DNA of 64,000 nucleotides from Yersinia enterocolitica subsp. enterocolitica (GTDB lineage: Bacteria > Pseudomonadota > Gammaproteobacteria > Enterobacterales > Enterobacteriaceae), in the NCBI RefSeq assembly GCF_901472495.1, contig NZ_LR590469.1, forward strand, positions 1,488,001 through 1,552,000, written 5' to 3'. The notes below the pieces were generated by a model, which saw only the letters and a list, made by a program, of their open reading frames with translations, ran no database searches and was not told the DNA's origin. Of the stretch, positions 24,730-34,474 are shown in pieces. Position numbers and translations under genes: made by a program. Positions within the stretch are counted from its first letter, which is position 1; each line of letters starts with the position of its first letter.

Positions 24730-25281
24730 TCACCGTAACTGGGCAGCTATCGACTTGGCCTCTTGCTGCCAACCTTCAGCCAAAGTACGAATCAGTGCAT
24801 CATAACCATCTTCACCCTGTTTAAGCTCTAAATCGAACGGCTGTTTAATCAGTTGCCCCTGACGTTTGAGTATCCAAACACCACGGATGATGGCACGCCC
24901 ATCATAGCGGCCATGGAACCCGGTGACAGTAACATTCAGGACATCCTGATCGCTATCGAGTGGTTGTGAGGAAACCAACCAGCCCGGCAGCGCATTGCTC
25001 AGATTAGTGACCAAGGTTTGCTGCAACTGTTGATCCAATGGGCTTGCCCAGAGGTTGTTGCTGGCAATCACGTATTGCACATCGTTGGTTTGATATACCA
25101 CACCGGCCGCCGCCAGATAATCCGCTACACCAACATGCTCAACCCACAATTGCCTTGATGCAACACTACTCGTCGCGCCAGCAGGCGCACTGAGTGCTGG
25201 CAACTGATAATACGTTTTGCTGGGTGTGCTGCTGCAAGCACTGAGTAACAGCGCTGCGATAACTGCCATCCATTTCATCAT
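24730..25281 (-). CDS. pqiC: Intermembrane-transport lipoprotein PqiC
   Basis: The outer-membrane lipoprotein of the PqiABC phospholipid-transport system. 183 residues, with signal and lipobox LLLSACSS (Cys16) at the N-terminus. The rest is an ABC-type transport auxiliary (DUF330) domain: YYQLPAL, LWVEHVGVADYLAAAG and the LWASPLDQQLQQTL stretch. Its ATG overlaps the pqiB stop by four bases. Confidence 0.95.
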   Translation of the reverse strand: MMKWMAVIAALLLSACSSTPSKTYYQLPALSAPAGATSSVASRQLWVEHVGVADYLAAAGVVYQTNDVQYVIASNNLWASPLDQQLQQTLVTNLSNALPGWLVSSQPLDSDQDVLNVTVTGFHGRYDGRAIIRGVWILKRQGQLIKQPFDLELKQGEDGYDALIRTLAEGWQQEAKSIAAQLR

Positions 25282-26957
25282 TTTTTGGCCTTCTTAGGCT
25301 GAGGATCCTGACTTCCTGCCGCTTCAAATACCAGCGCGTTGCTCTTTTCATTCAGCGTCCGCAACACCGGTTGTAATTCACGCAACACCTGATCTAACCG
25401 CTGCATATCACCCACCATTTTATTGTAGGCCGGTGAACCAGGCTGGAAACCTTTCATACTACGATTCAATTCATTCAAAGTTTTTTGTAGATCTTTCGGT
25501 AAATCCTGCATTGCCGGGCTGGCGGTGAGTGCCGTCAGTGATTCCAGAGTTTTCTGGGTTTCACGCATGGTTTTCTGACTTTCAGCCAGTGTTTTGGTGA
25601 CTTCTGTGACCATTGGATCCAGCGGCAGACTATTGATCTTATCCAGTGTTTGCATCACTTTTTGCTGAATCTGCGCTAAACCACCGCTGACGGTTGGCAG
25701 CAAAGGATAGCCCGCCACTTCCAATGGCCCTTTCCACGGTTTGGCGTCCGGGTAAAAATCCAGATCGACAAACAGTGCGCCGGTCAACAAGTTGCCTGAT
25801 TTCAGCGAGGCACGTAGACCGCGTTCTTTGGCCGTTTTCAGTATTTTTTCAAAATTAGCATCTGGGCCTAAGTCCTCGCGGAAACGGCCAGGCTCAATGC
25901 GAATTAACACCGGAATCCGAAAGTCATTATCAACGCGTTGCCTTATCCCTTCAGCGAAGAAAGGCACATCTCCGACAGTCCCGATACGAATCCCCCGGAA
26001 TTCAACCGGTGCTCCAGCTTGTAAGCCACGCACCGAATCAGAGAAGAACAGCAAGAAATCTTCATGTTCGGTGTACAACGAATTTTGAATGCTACTGCGG
26101 TTATCAAACAGTTTGAACTCCGCCTTCGCTTCGGTAATTTGCTTACCCGGATCTAAACCGTCAGGCACATCAAAGCTGACGCCGCCACTGAATAAAGTCG
26201 CCAGAGAGGCCATTTCGACACGCATCCCTTGCGAGGAGAGATCTACCGCCACCCCACTGTCTTTCCAAAAACGCACATTACTGGTGACCAGGCTGTCATA
26301 AGGCGCGCCAATGAATAGCTGATAACGCATCAGACGTGATTTCGCATCAAAAGCACTGGTTTCCACTGAGCCCACACGATAGCCACGGAACAACACGGGA
26401 TCGCCAGCATTCAGCTGCCCGGCTTGCTCACTGTCAAGTATGATGCGCAGCCCTTTGGCATCCGGCGAGGCAAGTGGTGGGGAATCCAATAATGCGAACT
26501 CATTTAATGGCTTACCTTTACCACCAGGTTGCAGTTCAATGTAAGCCCCTGATAGCAAAGTTCCCAAGCCGGAAACACCTTCACGGCCAATCTGCGGCTT
26601 GACCACCCAGAAAACGGTATCGCTGTGTAGCAAGGTATTCATGCCGGAATTCAACCGCGCCTTCACAATAACATGGTTGAGATCTTCACTTAACGTGACC
26701 TGCTCAACGATGCCAACATCAACACTGCGGCTCTTTATTTTGGTTTTACCCGCTTCAATGCCTTCAGCGTTCAAAGTGGTCATAACCACCTGCGGCCCCT
26801 GATGGCTAAAGTGATAAAACAGTATCCATGCGCCAATCAGCGCAGTGACAATCGGGATGATCCACACTGGGGACCACCGCTTGATTTTTTCAATTTCTGC
26901 CACACCTTGGCTGGGATTATTGTCCGTCACCTTGCGGCTCCTTTTGGGTTGTTTCAC
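25278..26957 (-). CDS. pqiB: Intermembrane-transport protein PqiB (MCE family)
   Basis: Periplasm-spanning MCE protein; in E. coli PqiB forms stacked hexameric rings and a long helical needle to the outer membrane. 559 residues from the ATG. One membrane helix near residue 33 (PVWIIPIVTALIGAWILFY) precedes three MCE domains (about 60-155, 175-280 and 300-405) and a C-terminal coiled-coil region from ~425. The ATG at 26957 overlaps pqiA by 41 bases; a GTG at 26930 would match the E. coli start better. Confidence 0.95.
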   Translation of the reverse strand: MKQPKRSRKVTDNNPSQGVAEIEKIKRWSPVWIIPIVTALIGAWILFYHFSHQGPQVVMTTLNAEGIEAGKTKIKSRSVDVGIVEQVTLSEDLNHVIVKARLNSGMNTLLHSDTVFWVVKPQIGREGVSGLGTLLSGAYIELQPGGKGKPLNEFALLDSPPLASPDAKGLRIILDSEQAGQLNAGDPVLFRGYRVGSVETSAFDAKSRLMRYQLFIGAPYDSLVTSNVRFWKDSGVAVDLSSQGMRVEMASLATLFSGGVSFDVPDGLDPGKQITEAKAEFKLFDNRSSIQNSLYTEHEDFLLFFSDSVRGLQAGAPVEFRGIRIGTVGDVPFFAEGIRQRVDNDFRIPVLIRIEPGRFREDLGPDANFEKILKTAKERGLRASLKSGNLLTGALFVDLDFYPDAKPWKGPLEVAGYPLLPTVSGGLAQIQQKVMQTLDKINSLPLDPMVTEVTKTLAESQKTMRETQKTLESLTALTASPAMQDLPKDLQKTLNELNRSMKGFQPGSPAYNKMVGDMQRLDQVLRELQPVLRTLNEKSNALVFEAAGSQDPQPKKAKK

Positions 26958-28227
26958 TTATCCGATCCCAGGTTAAACGGGGATCGAAGGTTAATGCAGC
27001 AAACATGGTCAGGATAACCACCATGGCAAATAGCAGGGCACCAATCGCCGGATAGATACTCATCAGTTGCCCAATACGTACCAATGACGACAGCACCGCG
27101 ATAACAAAAACATCAATCATTGACCAGCGGCCAACGAACTCCACTATTTCATAAATAAAATGCATCCGTTCAGTATCGGTATTACCTTTGCCTTTTGCAT
27201 CCCAACATAACCAACCGATCGCTAGCATTTTTAATGATGGCACCATAATACTGGCAATAAAAATTACCATTGCCACCGGATAAGAGCCTTCACTCCACAA
27301 GAAAATCACCCCTGCCATGATGGTGGAGTTCATCTGATTCCCCAAACTTTCAGTAATCATTATGGGCATCAGGTTGGCTGGGATATATAACATGATTGAC
27401 GTGACTAATAGTGCCATTGTCCACTGGAGGCTATTGCGCCGACGGATATAGCCATGAGTATGGCAGCGAGGGCATTCCACCAGGTCTTGTGGCAAAATAG
27501 CCGTACAGCACGCGCAAGAGCGCAGACCCTGGCGCAAACCGGTTCGACCCGCAATCAGTGGGTAAGGTAAAGCCGGTGCAGGGGCGATATCCTGCCACAT
27601 CCAATGGCGGTCAACACATTGGAAAGCACGCACCTGCAATAAACAGAATAAGCAATAAGGGACAAAACTGCTGCCAATGCCGATTTCGCCATACGCCATT
27701 AGCTTAACAAAACTGACCAGCACACCGGCGAGGAAAATCTCGACCATGCACCAGGTTTTAAATTGGAAAAGTGCTTTTGCTATCAGTGCCTTCCAGCGGT
27801 GCGGCATACGCACTCGCAGACAAAGCAAAATGATGGCCACCATACAGAAAGCCGGAATCAACTGAACCAAAACCATAAATAACGTTGCCATGCTGGCATA
27901 GTCATCTGCCACCATCACTTGGGGTATTTGGATCAGGGTAATTTCGCTGGTGATCCCCGCCACACGCATATTGACGAAGGGGAACATATTAGCCAGCAAC
28001 AGCATAAAGAGTGCGCTGATAGCATAACCCACCGGGCGCTTACGTGGTTCGTCCCACCGCGCGGTCAGTGTGGTTTTACAGCGCGGACATACCGCTTTGG
28101 TGCCATAAGGCAAGTAGGGTAAGGCCACTGACATGTCGCACTGCCGGCACAGGATAACGTTCCCTGACTGCCCTGTGTGCTCGCCGTGCTCAGGCTGAAT
28201 TACAGAACACAATATCGAATCCCTCAC
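26917..28227 (-). CDS. pqiA: Intermembrane-transport protein PqiA
   Basis: Inner-membrane partner of PqiB, 436 residues. Two repeated PqiA modules, each starting with a zinc-ribbon-like CxxC pair (CRQCDMSVALP and CPRC; SCACCTAILP and CPRCHTHGY) followed by about four helices. Paraquat induction through SoxRS is known in E. coli; I could not identify a SoxS site. It begins with about 25 residues not present in the E. coli protein, so the start may be slightly too long. An 85-bp inverted-repeat structure lies upstream. Confidence 0.95.
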   Translation of the reverse strand: MRDSILCSVIQPEHGEHTGQSGNVILCRQCDMSVALPYLPYGTKAVCPRCKTTLTARWDEPRKRPVGYAISALFMLLLANMFPFVNMRVAGITSEITLIQIPQVMVADDYASMATLFMVLVQLIPAFCMVAIILLCLRVRMPHRWKALIAKALFQFKTWCMVEIFLAGVLVSFVKLMAYGEIGIGSSFVPYCLFCLLQVRAFQCVDRHWMWQDIAPAPALPYPLIAGRTGLRQGLRSCACCTAILPQDLVECPRCHTHGYIRRRNSLQWTMALLVTSIMLYIPANLMPIMITESLGNQMNSTIMAGVIFLWSEGSYPVAMVIFIASIMVPSLKMLAIGWLCWDAKGKGNTDTERMHFIYEIVEFVGRWSMIDVFVIAVLSSLVRIGQLMSIYPAIGALLFAMVVILTMFAALTFDPRLTWDRISETTQKEPQGDGQ

Positions 28228-28257
28228 GGCTGATCCCTTTTATATAAAGGGGATTGA

Positions 28258-28342
28258 ACACCGTTCTATCAAGTAACTTACTATAACAATAGACATAATA
28301 TCATCATAAAGTAGGATATCACGTCACCTGACAGAACGGTGT
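28258..28342. repeat. 85-bp element bounded by 17-bp inverted repeats
   Basis: The left arm acaccgttctatcaagt (28258-28274) and the reverse complement of the right arm at 28326-28342 agree in 15 of 17 positions, with 51 AT-rich bases between. It fills nearly all of the spacer between uup and pqiA. It may be a miniature inverted-repeat element, a double operator for pqiA, or a large hairpin ending uup transcripts. Confidence 0.6.
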
Positions 28343-28351
28343 GAACACGTT

Positions 28352-30265
28352 TTAGCCGTTTTTCTGAGCTTCCAGCTCTTCCCAACGACTAAACGCCACT
28401 TCTAATGCCTGTTCCGTATCGGCTAATGCCTTCAAAACCTGTTGTGTTTCTTCGTGTGGACGGGAGAAGAAATCAGCATGGCTAACCTCAGCCTGTAACT
28501 TACCGATTTCATGTTCCAGTTTTTCTAATTGCTGCGGTAACTGATCCAACTCACGTTGCAAGTTATAGCTCAGTTTGCCAGGGCGTTTTGCCGCTGGAGT
28601 CGTGCTTTTTACCGGTGCAGCCACTTTGGTTTCTTCAACTTTTGGCGCCACTTGACGAGTAGGTTTCGCCTCGGCGCGCTGCTGATGAGCATCATAATAG
28701 CCGCCGACGAAGCTGCTGATTTGACCATTACCTTCAAAGATCCAGCACTCTGTTACCGAGTTATCAACGAATTGACGGTCATGGCTAACCAACAATACTG
28801 TACCCTGATAGCTATCAACCATTTCTTCCAACAACTCCAGTGTTTCTACATCCAGATCATTGGTCGGTTCATCGAGGATCAGCAAGTTACTTGGCTTAAG
28901 GAATAATTTAGCCAATAACAGACGGTTACGCTCACCACCAGACAACGCTTTTACCGGGGTCATAGCGCGTTTCGGGTGGAACAAGAAGTCTTGCAGGTAG
29001 CCCAGAACATGGCGTGAACGACCATTGACCATCACTTCTTGCTTACCTTCAGCCAGGTTATCCATCACCGTGCGCTCTGGATCAAGTTCTGCACGATGCT
29101 GGTCAAAATAGGCTACTTCCAGTTTGGTACCGCAATGGACTTTACCGCTATCGGCTTTAAGCTGACCGAGCATCAGTTTCAGCAAGGTGGTTTTACCGCA
29201 ACCATTCGGCCCCACCAGCGCAATTTTGTCACCGCGCTGTACTTGAGCGGTGAAATCTTTCACCAAAACTTTGCCACCGACCTGATAATTAACATTTTCC
29301 AGATCGAAGACAATTTTGCCTGAACGCACGGTTTCTTCCACTTGCATCTTGGCCGTACCCATCACTTCACGGCGTTGTGAACGCTCCATACGCAGTGCTT
29401 TCAGGGCGCGAACACGGCCCTCATTACGGGTACGTCGTGCTTTGATGCCTTGGCGGATCCACACTTCTTCTTGCGCCAGTTTGCGGTCAAATTCAGCGTT
29501 TTGCAGCTCTTCGACCCGCAGCGCTTCTTCTTTGCTGGCAAGATACAGTTCGTAATTACCTGGCCATGACACCAATTTACCGCGGTCCAGATCGACAATG
29601 CGTGTTGCCATCGCACGAATAAAGGAACGGTCATGAGAAATAAAGACAATGCTGCCTTGGAATTCTTTCAGGAAGCCTTCCAGCCAGTTAATAGTTTCAA
29701 TATCTAAATGGTTGGTCGGTTCATCCAGCAACAGCACTTTTGGCGAGCTAACCAGTGCGCGACCTAATGCCGCTTTACGCAACCAACCGCCAGACAGTGA
29801 GGAAAGCTCGGCATCTGCATTCAGACCCAACTGTTTCAGCACTTCCTGAATGCGGCTATCTAATTGCCATAAACCCTGGTGATCCAGAATTTCCTGCAAT
29901 GCCGCCAGACGATTGAGGTTTTTTTCGCTCGGATCAAGTTCAACCTGATGCAGCGTGGCATGGTAAGCCTTCAAATGCTCGGCTTGCTCCTGAACACCTT
30001 CCGCGACAAAGTCAAACACCGTACCGGCCACATTACGCGGTGGATCTTGTTGCAAACGCGCGACAATTAAATCCTGCTCATAAATGAGCCGACCATCATC
30101 CAAAGGCACTTCTTTACTCAGAATTTTCAGCAAGGTGGATTTGCCCGCGCCATTGCGGCCCACCAGACAAACACGTTCGTTTGCCTCAATATGCAATTCA
30201 GTATTATCTAATAAAGGTGCATCGCTGAACGACAGCCAGGCACCGGACATGCTAATTAACGACAT
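28352..30265 (-). CDS. uup: ABC-F ATPase Uup
   Basis: A soluble ABC-F protein with two ATPase domains, known for suppressing precise transposon excision and for acting on ribosomes or branched DNA. The ATG at 30265, after aggaaaag, gives 637 residues (E. coli 635). Walker A motifs are GRNGAGKSTLL near 36 and GPNGCGKTTLL near 352; signatures LSGGWLRKAALGRAL and LSGGERNRLLLAKLF; Walker B LLLDEPTNHLD and LILDEPTNDLD. The C-terminal coiled coil starts near 555. It begins five bases after rlmL, so the two are cotranscribed. Confidence 0.97.
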   Translation of the reverse strand: MSLISMSGAWLSFSDAPLLDNTELHIEANERVCLVGRNGAGKSTLLKILSKEVPLDDGRLIYEQDLIVARLQQDPPRNVAGTVFDFVAEGVQEQAEHLKAYHATLHQVELDPSEKNLNRLAALQEILDHQGLWQLDSRIQEVLKQLGLNADAELSSLSGGWLRKAALGRALVSSPKVLLLDEPTNHLDIETINWLEGFLKEFQGSIVFISHDRSFIRAMATRIVDLDRGKLVSWPGNYELYLASKEEALRVEELQNAEFDRKLAQEEVWIRQGIKARRTRNEGRVRALKALRMERSQRREVMGTAKMQVEETVRSGKIVFDLENVNYQVGGKVLVKDFTAQVQRGDKIALVGPNGCGKTTLLKLMLGQLKADSGKVHCGTKLEVAYFDQHRAELDPERTVMDNLAEGKQEVMVNGRSRHVLGYLQDFLFHPKRAMTPVKALSGGERNRLLLAKLFLKPSNLLILDEPTNDLDVETLELLEEMVDSYQGTVLLVSHDRQFVDNSVTECWIFEGNGQISSFVGGYYDAHQQRAEAKPTRQVAPKVEETKVAAPVKSTTPAAKRPGKLSYNLQRELDQLPQQLEKLEHEIGKLQAEVSHADFFSRPHEETQQVLKALADTEQALEVAFSRWEELEAQKNG

Positions 30266-30270
30266 AGTTT

Positions 30271-32391
30271 CTACTTTTCCTCGTGGCTGTGAGTCACCAG
30301 CCAACAGTTGTGGATTTGACGATTGCGGGCAAAGTCTTCAGATTGTGTTTGCGCAGTGATCTCTTTCGCTTCCAATCCCAACGCCTTTATCCCGTCCAAA
30401 TCCATCTGGAAACCGCGCTTATTGTTTGAGAACATGATTGTTCCCTTACGGCGCAGTAACCGTTTAAGTTCTTTCATCAGCACTAAATGATCGCGTTGAA
30501 CATCAAAGGTGGTCTCCATACGCTTGGAGTTGGAGAAGGTCGGTGGATCAATGAAGATCACATCGAATTGCTCATCGGTGTTACTCAGCCAGGAGAGGCA
30601 ATCGGCCTGAATCAAGCGGTGCTGCTGGCCGGTTAAACCATTTGCTCGCAGGTTTTTCTCCGCCCATTCCAAATAGGTGCGCGACATATCAACTGTAGTG
30701 GTACTGCGCGCGCCCCCCAGACCCGCATGAACACTGGCAGTACCGGTATAAGCGAACAGGTTAAGGAAGTCTTTACCCTGGCTCATTTTACCCAGCATCT
30801 GGCGGGCAATACGGTGGTCAAGGAACAAACCAGTATCGAGATAATCAGTCAGGTTAACCCATAACTTGGCATTATATTCACTCACCAGCAGGAACTCGCC
30901 TTTCTGCGCCAATTTCTCGTATTGGTTTTTGCCTTTCTGCCGTTCGCGAGTTTTCAATACCAACTGGTTAGAAGGCAAATTCAACACCGCCAAAGTGGCA
31001 TTAATCACATCAAACAGACGCTGACGCGCTTTTTGTGCATCAATCGTTTTCGGCGGCGCGTATTCCTGCACCACCACTTTGCTGCCATAACGATCGACCG
31101 CGACGTTGTAATCCGGTAAGTCAGCATCATACAAGCGGTAACATTCAATGCCCTGCTGCTTGGCCCACTTATCCAGCTTTTTCACATTCTTACGCAGACG
31201 GTTAGCATAATCCTCAGCCACCTGAACGCCCGTCGCACCTTGTGGATTTGCCGCTAATTGGTAGTTTTTCTGCACACAATCCAGCGGGCCATTCTTGGCT
31301 TTGAATTCGCGCTCTGCGCGCAATTGCAAACAGCTCAGTAATTCCGGCGAGGCACTGAACAGGGATAAACGCCAGCCACCAAATGACGCTTTCATGATGC
31401 GACCGAGCATATTATGCAACGCAATCAATGCTGGCTCACTGTCCAACCGCTCACCGTAAGGTGGATTACTGATAACCGTGCCTACAGGCCCTTCCGGTAA
31501 TGGGTTCACCAATTTGCTGACATCATTGGCATTAAAGGTAATCAGTTCTGCTACCCCAGCGCGACGGGCATTGGCTCGAGCCATCTCAATCACCCGCCGA
31601 TCAATATCAGAACCAAAGAAGCGAGAGGTCGTCTCCTGCAAACCACGGCGCGCACGAACTTGCGCTTCGGTGGTTAATTCACGCCACAGCTCTTCGTTAA
31701 AAGCATTCCAGGCGGTAAAGCCCCAATGCTCACGATGCAGCCCCGGGGCGCGGTCAGATGCCATCATGGCAGCTTCAATCAGCAATGTACCGGAACCACA
31801 CATCGGATCGACCATCGGTGTGCCCAACTGCCAGCCAGAACGTTGAATAATCGCCGCAGCCAAATTTTCTTTCAGCGGTGCCTGACCGGTAAGGTCACGA
31901 TAGCCGCGCTGATGCAGACCTTCACCACTGAGATCAAGTGCCACACTGGCCATATCGCGTTGCAGGAACACATTCACCCGGATATCCGGCTGTTGTTTAG
32001 CTACAGTTGGGCGCTGATCCAGCTTACGAGTAAAGCTATCAACGATGGCATCTTTAACTTTTAATGCCCCATACTGGCTATTGCGGATTTCGTCATTCAC
32101 GCCGCTAAAATGCACGGCAAAGGTTTTATCCACACCAAAAATTGATGGCCAATCAATCGCCTGCACCCCAAGGTACAAATCTAAATCGCTGTAAACTTTA
32201 AAATCATTGAGCGGTAACAAAATGCGCGAAGCCAAACGGCTCCACAGCAGGCTTTGGTACATGAGTCGATCGTCGCCCTGAAAATGTACCCCGCCCTGCA
32301 CTATTTTACAGTCGTGAGCGCCCAACGCTTCGAGTTCGCTTTTTAACAGTTCTTCCAGTCCACGCGCCGTGCTGGCAAACAGAGAGTTCAT
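30271..32391 (-). CDS. rlmL: Bifunctional 23S rRNA methyltransferase RlmL/RlmK
   Basis: Two-domain enzyme: the N-terminal half makes m2G2445 and the C-terminal half m7G2069 in 23S rRNA. 706 residues (E. coli 702). A THUMP domain covers about 45-155. The first methyltransferase has VDPMCGSGTLLIEAAMMA near 190 and ISNPPYGERL near 308. The second has FLNLFAYTGTASVHAGLGGA near 540 and FIDPPTFSNSKRM near 612. It is the first gene of a two-gene unit with uup. Confidence 0.97.
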   Translation of the reverse strand: MNSLFASTARGLEELLKSELEALGAHDCKIVQGGVHFQGDDRLMYQSLLWSRLASRILLPLNDFKVYSDLDLYLGVQAIDWPSIFGVDKTFAVHFSGVNDEIRNSQYGALKVKDAIVDSFTRKLDQRPTVAKQQPDIRVNVFLQRDMASVALDLSGEGLHQRGYRDLTGQAPLKENLAAAIIQRSGWQLGTPMVDPMCGSGTLLIEAAMMASDRAPGLHREHWGFTAWNAFNEELWRELTTEAQVRARRGLQETTSRFFGSDIDRRVIEMARANARRAGVAELITFNANDVSKLVNPLPEGPVGTVISNPPYGERLDSEPALIALHNMLGRIMKASFGGWRLSLFSASPELLSCLQLRAEREFKAKNGPLDCVQKNYQLAANPQGATGVQVAEDYANRLRKNVKKLDKWAKQQGIECYRLYDADLPDYNVAVDRYGSKVVVQEYAPPKTIDAQKARQRLFDVINATLAVLNLPSNQLVLKTRERQKGKNQYEKLAQKGEFLLVSEYNAKLWVNLTDYLDTGLFLDHRIARQMLGKMSQGKDFLNLFAYTGTASVHAGLGGARSTTTVDMSRTYLEWAEKNLRANGLTGQQHRLIQADCLSWLSNTDEQFDVIFIDPPTFSNSKRMETTFDVQRDHLVLMKELKRLLRRKGTIMFSNNKRGFQMDLDGIKALGLEAKEITAQTQSEDFARNRQIHNCWLVTHSHEEK

Positions 32392-32490
32392 ATCGCACTA
32401 TCACCAAAAAGAAAATTGTTGCGCATTATAGCTAATCCCAGCAGCTTGTCATAAAGTTGCTCCCTCTTATTTAATACTCGCACGGAGGCA

Positions 32491-33603
32491 ATGGTGATTA
32501 CCCTCTCCCGACTTTATGTTCATCCGGTAAAATCCATGCGCGGCTTGCAGCTTTCTCATGCACAAGTCAGCAGCAGTGGATTAGCCTTTGACCGCGTATT
32601 TATGATTACCGAACCGGATGGCACTTTTATTACTGCGCGCCAATATCCGAAGATGGTGATGTTTACCCCCGCCTTAATGTCAGACGGTTTATATCTCACA
32701 GCCCCTGACGGCGAGAGTGCCAGTATCCGCTTTAATGATTTTTTAGCCAATGCCGAACCAACAGAAGTTTGGGGGAATCATTTTACCGCGCTAATTGCCC
32801 CTGCTGCTATCAACAACTGGCTCAGTGGTTATTTTCAAAGAGAAGTACAATTACGCTGGCTGGGGCCAGAATTAACCCGGCGGGTAAAACCCATGCCGGA
32901 AATTCCGCTGTCATTCGCGGATGGTTTCCCTTATCTGCTAATTAACGAAGCTTCATTTAAAGAGTTGCAACAACGCTGCCCCGGCAGTATTAAGCTAGAA
33001 CAGTTTCGCCCTAATTTACTGGTGACCGGTGCCAGTGCATTCGCTGAAGACAGTTGGCAAGTTATCCGAGTGGGCGATATTACTTTTGATTTGGTTAAGC
33101 CATGTAGCCGTTGCGTATTAACCACGGTCAGTGTTGAACGCGGTCGCAAGCATCCAACCGGCGAGCCATTACAAACACTACAGACATTCCGAACCGCCGA
33201 GAATGGCGATATCGATTTTGGTCAGAATATGGTGGCCAGGAACAGCGGTATTATTCGGGTTGGGGATGAAGTAGAAGTTCTGTCAACTAAGCCACCGCGC
33301 CCTTATGGCGCTGGAGCGGTAGTTGAAAGCCTTGCGGCACCAGAGGATAAATCCAAAGCCGTAGCCATTGAATATAATGGCATTCGCTTTAACGGGAATA
33401 ATCAGCAGGTATTATTGGAGCAGTTGGAGCAACAAAATATCCGCATTCCTTACTCGTGCCGGGCAGGAATATGTGGCAGTTGCAGAATTACGTTAATCAA
33501 TGGCGAGGTCGCACCGTTAAAACAAAGTGCTATTGGAAATGACGGAACGATTCTTTGTTGCAGTTGCATACCTAAAGGAGATATTACGCTTAGCGGTAAA
33601 TAA
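32491..33603 (+). CDS. ycbX: MOSC and 2Fe-2S protein YcbX
   Basis: A molybdenum-cofactor enzyme of the MOSC family; in E. coli YcbX detoxifies N-hydroxylated bases such as 6-N-hydroxylaminopurine. 370 residues. The MOSC_N domain starts at LYVHPVKSMRGLQL. The MOSC domain carries the cofactor Cys in KPCSRCVLTTV near 207-217. A plant-type ferredoxin domain at the C-terminus has CRAGICGSCR and the fourth ligand in LCCSC. The ATG at 32491 follows ggagg. Divergent from rlmL. Confidence 0.96.
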   Translation: MVITLSRLYVHPVKSMRGLQLSHAQVSSSGLAFDRVFMITEPDGTFITARQYPKMVMFTPALMSDGLYLTAPDGESASIRFNDFLANAEPTEVWGNHFTALIAPAAINNWLSGYFQREVQLRWLGPELTRRVKPMPEIPLSFADGFPYLLINEASFKELQQRCPGSIKLEQFRPNLLVTGASAFAEDSWQVIRVGDITFDLVKPCSRCVLTTVSVERGRKHPTGEPLQTLQTFRTAENGDIDFGQNMVARNSGIIRVGDEVEVLSTKPPRPYGAGAVVESLAAPEDKSKAVAIEYNGIRFNGNNQQVLLEQLEQQNIRIPYSCRAGICGSCRITLINGEVAPLKQSAIGNDGTILCCSCIPKGDITLSGK

Positions 33604-33618
33604 GCTGCAATTGATTAA

Positions 33619-34176
33619 CTAAACCGCCCGGTCAAGATTAAAGGCCGGTGCGGTATAAGGTTTCTCGATAACCAATGGTATTAAGCGGTCATTCATTATC
33701 TTTATCGCATCGCCCAATACTAACTGACGCCCGGCTAATACTACCTGGGATTGTGCTAATAAACACAAACTGGCAGTGTCACCAGACTCAACCACTAACA
33801 AACTAATATCTTCACCGGTCTCCAATACTTTTACTGTCGCCAGCTCTGCATTTTGTGGCAGCCACGTTTTAGGTTGTTGTGCAAAATACCAGCTTTTGGG
33901 CATTAATGGTTTAAGAAAACGAAAAGCAACCAACGCATTTAATATCAATTCCGAACGTTGCTCATGCCCCATTTTAATTTGGCGGCATTGATCTTCAAAC
34001 TCAAAATAAAGCGCTGCATCGTCGACACAAAATGCAGACTCATCAAATGCATCAGGGGTTAACATTTTAGACGGGAAGCGCGAGCGAAATATCATACCAT
34101 TGGCTAAATCCAACATAAGTCGGTCATGTTCGGTATCAAAATACCAACGCCATTTATCGTCTGGTTTAATCCGCAT
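33619..34176 (-). CDS. zapC: FtsZ-ring-associated protein ZapC
   Basis: Stabilises FtsZ polymers at the division site. 185 residues (E. coli 180). Starts MRIKPDDKWRWYFDTEHDRLM with LDLANGMIFRSRF following, the conserved N-terminal domain, then RFLKPLMPKSWYFAQQ. It converges closely with ycbX, only 15 bases apart. Confidence 0.95.
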   Translation of the reverse strand: MRIKPDDKWRWYFDTEHDRLMLDLANGMIFRSRFPSKMLTPDAFDESAFCVDDAALYFEFEDQCRQIKMGHEQRSELILNALVAFRFLKPLMPKSWYFAQQPKTWLPQNAELATVKVLETGEDISLLVVESGDTASLCLLAQSQVVLAGRQLVLGDAIKIMNDRLIPLVIEKPYTAPAFNLDRAV

Positions 34177-34256
34177 ATTTTACCCTTCCCGCCACGCTCA
34201 CCAACATTATTGACTCAAGAATTGAGTTCTCACCCATCAAATTGCACTTAATCGTA

Positions 34257-34383
34257 TATACCCGTCATACTTCAAGCTGCATGTTCGTTGGCTGCTTTCG
34301 TTCACCCGAATCACTTACCTGAGTAAGCTCATCGGAATTTACTCAGTTGCCGCCTTCCTGCAACTCAAATTATTTAGGGTATA
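34257..34383. repeat. Full-length ERIC (IRU) element
   Basis: 127 bases running from tatacccgtcatacttcaag to aattatttagggtata, with the recognisable ERIC interior (ttcgttggctgc, cttacctgagtaagctc, ttgccgccttcctgcaactc). It lies between pyrD and zapC. The shorter copy at 10780-10842 is a deleted form. Confidence 0.95.
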
Positions 34384-34474
34384 AGGCTTTTGATGTATAT
34401 TTAATCCATTGGGGTAAAATATAGACGAGCCGGAGGAATAAATAAACCCCCCGGCCAATAATGAAGATAAATAA

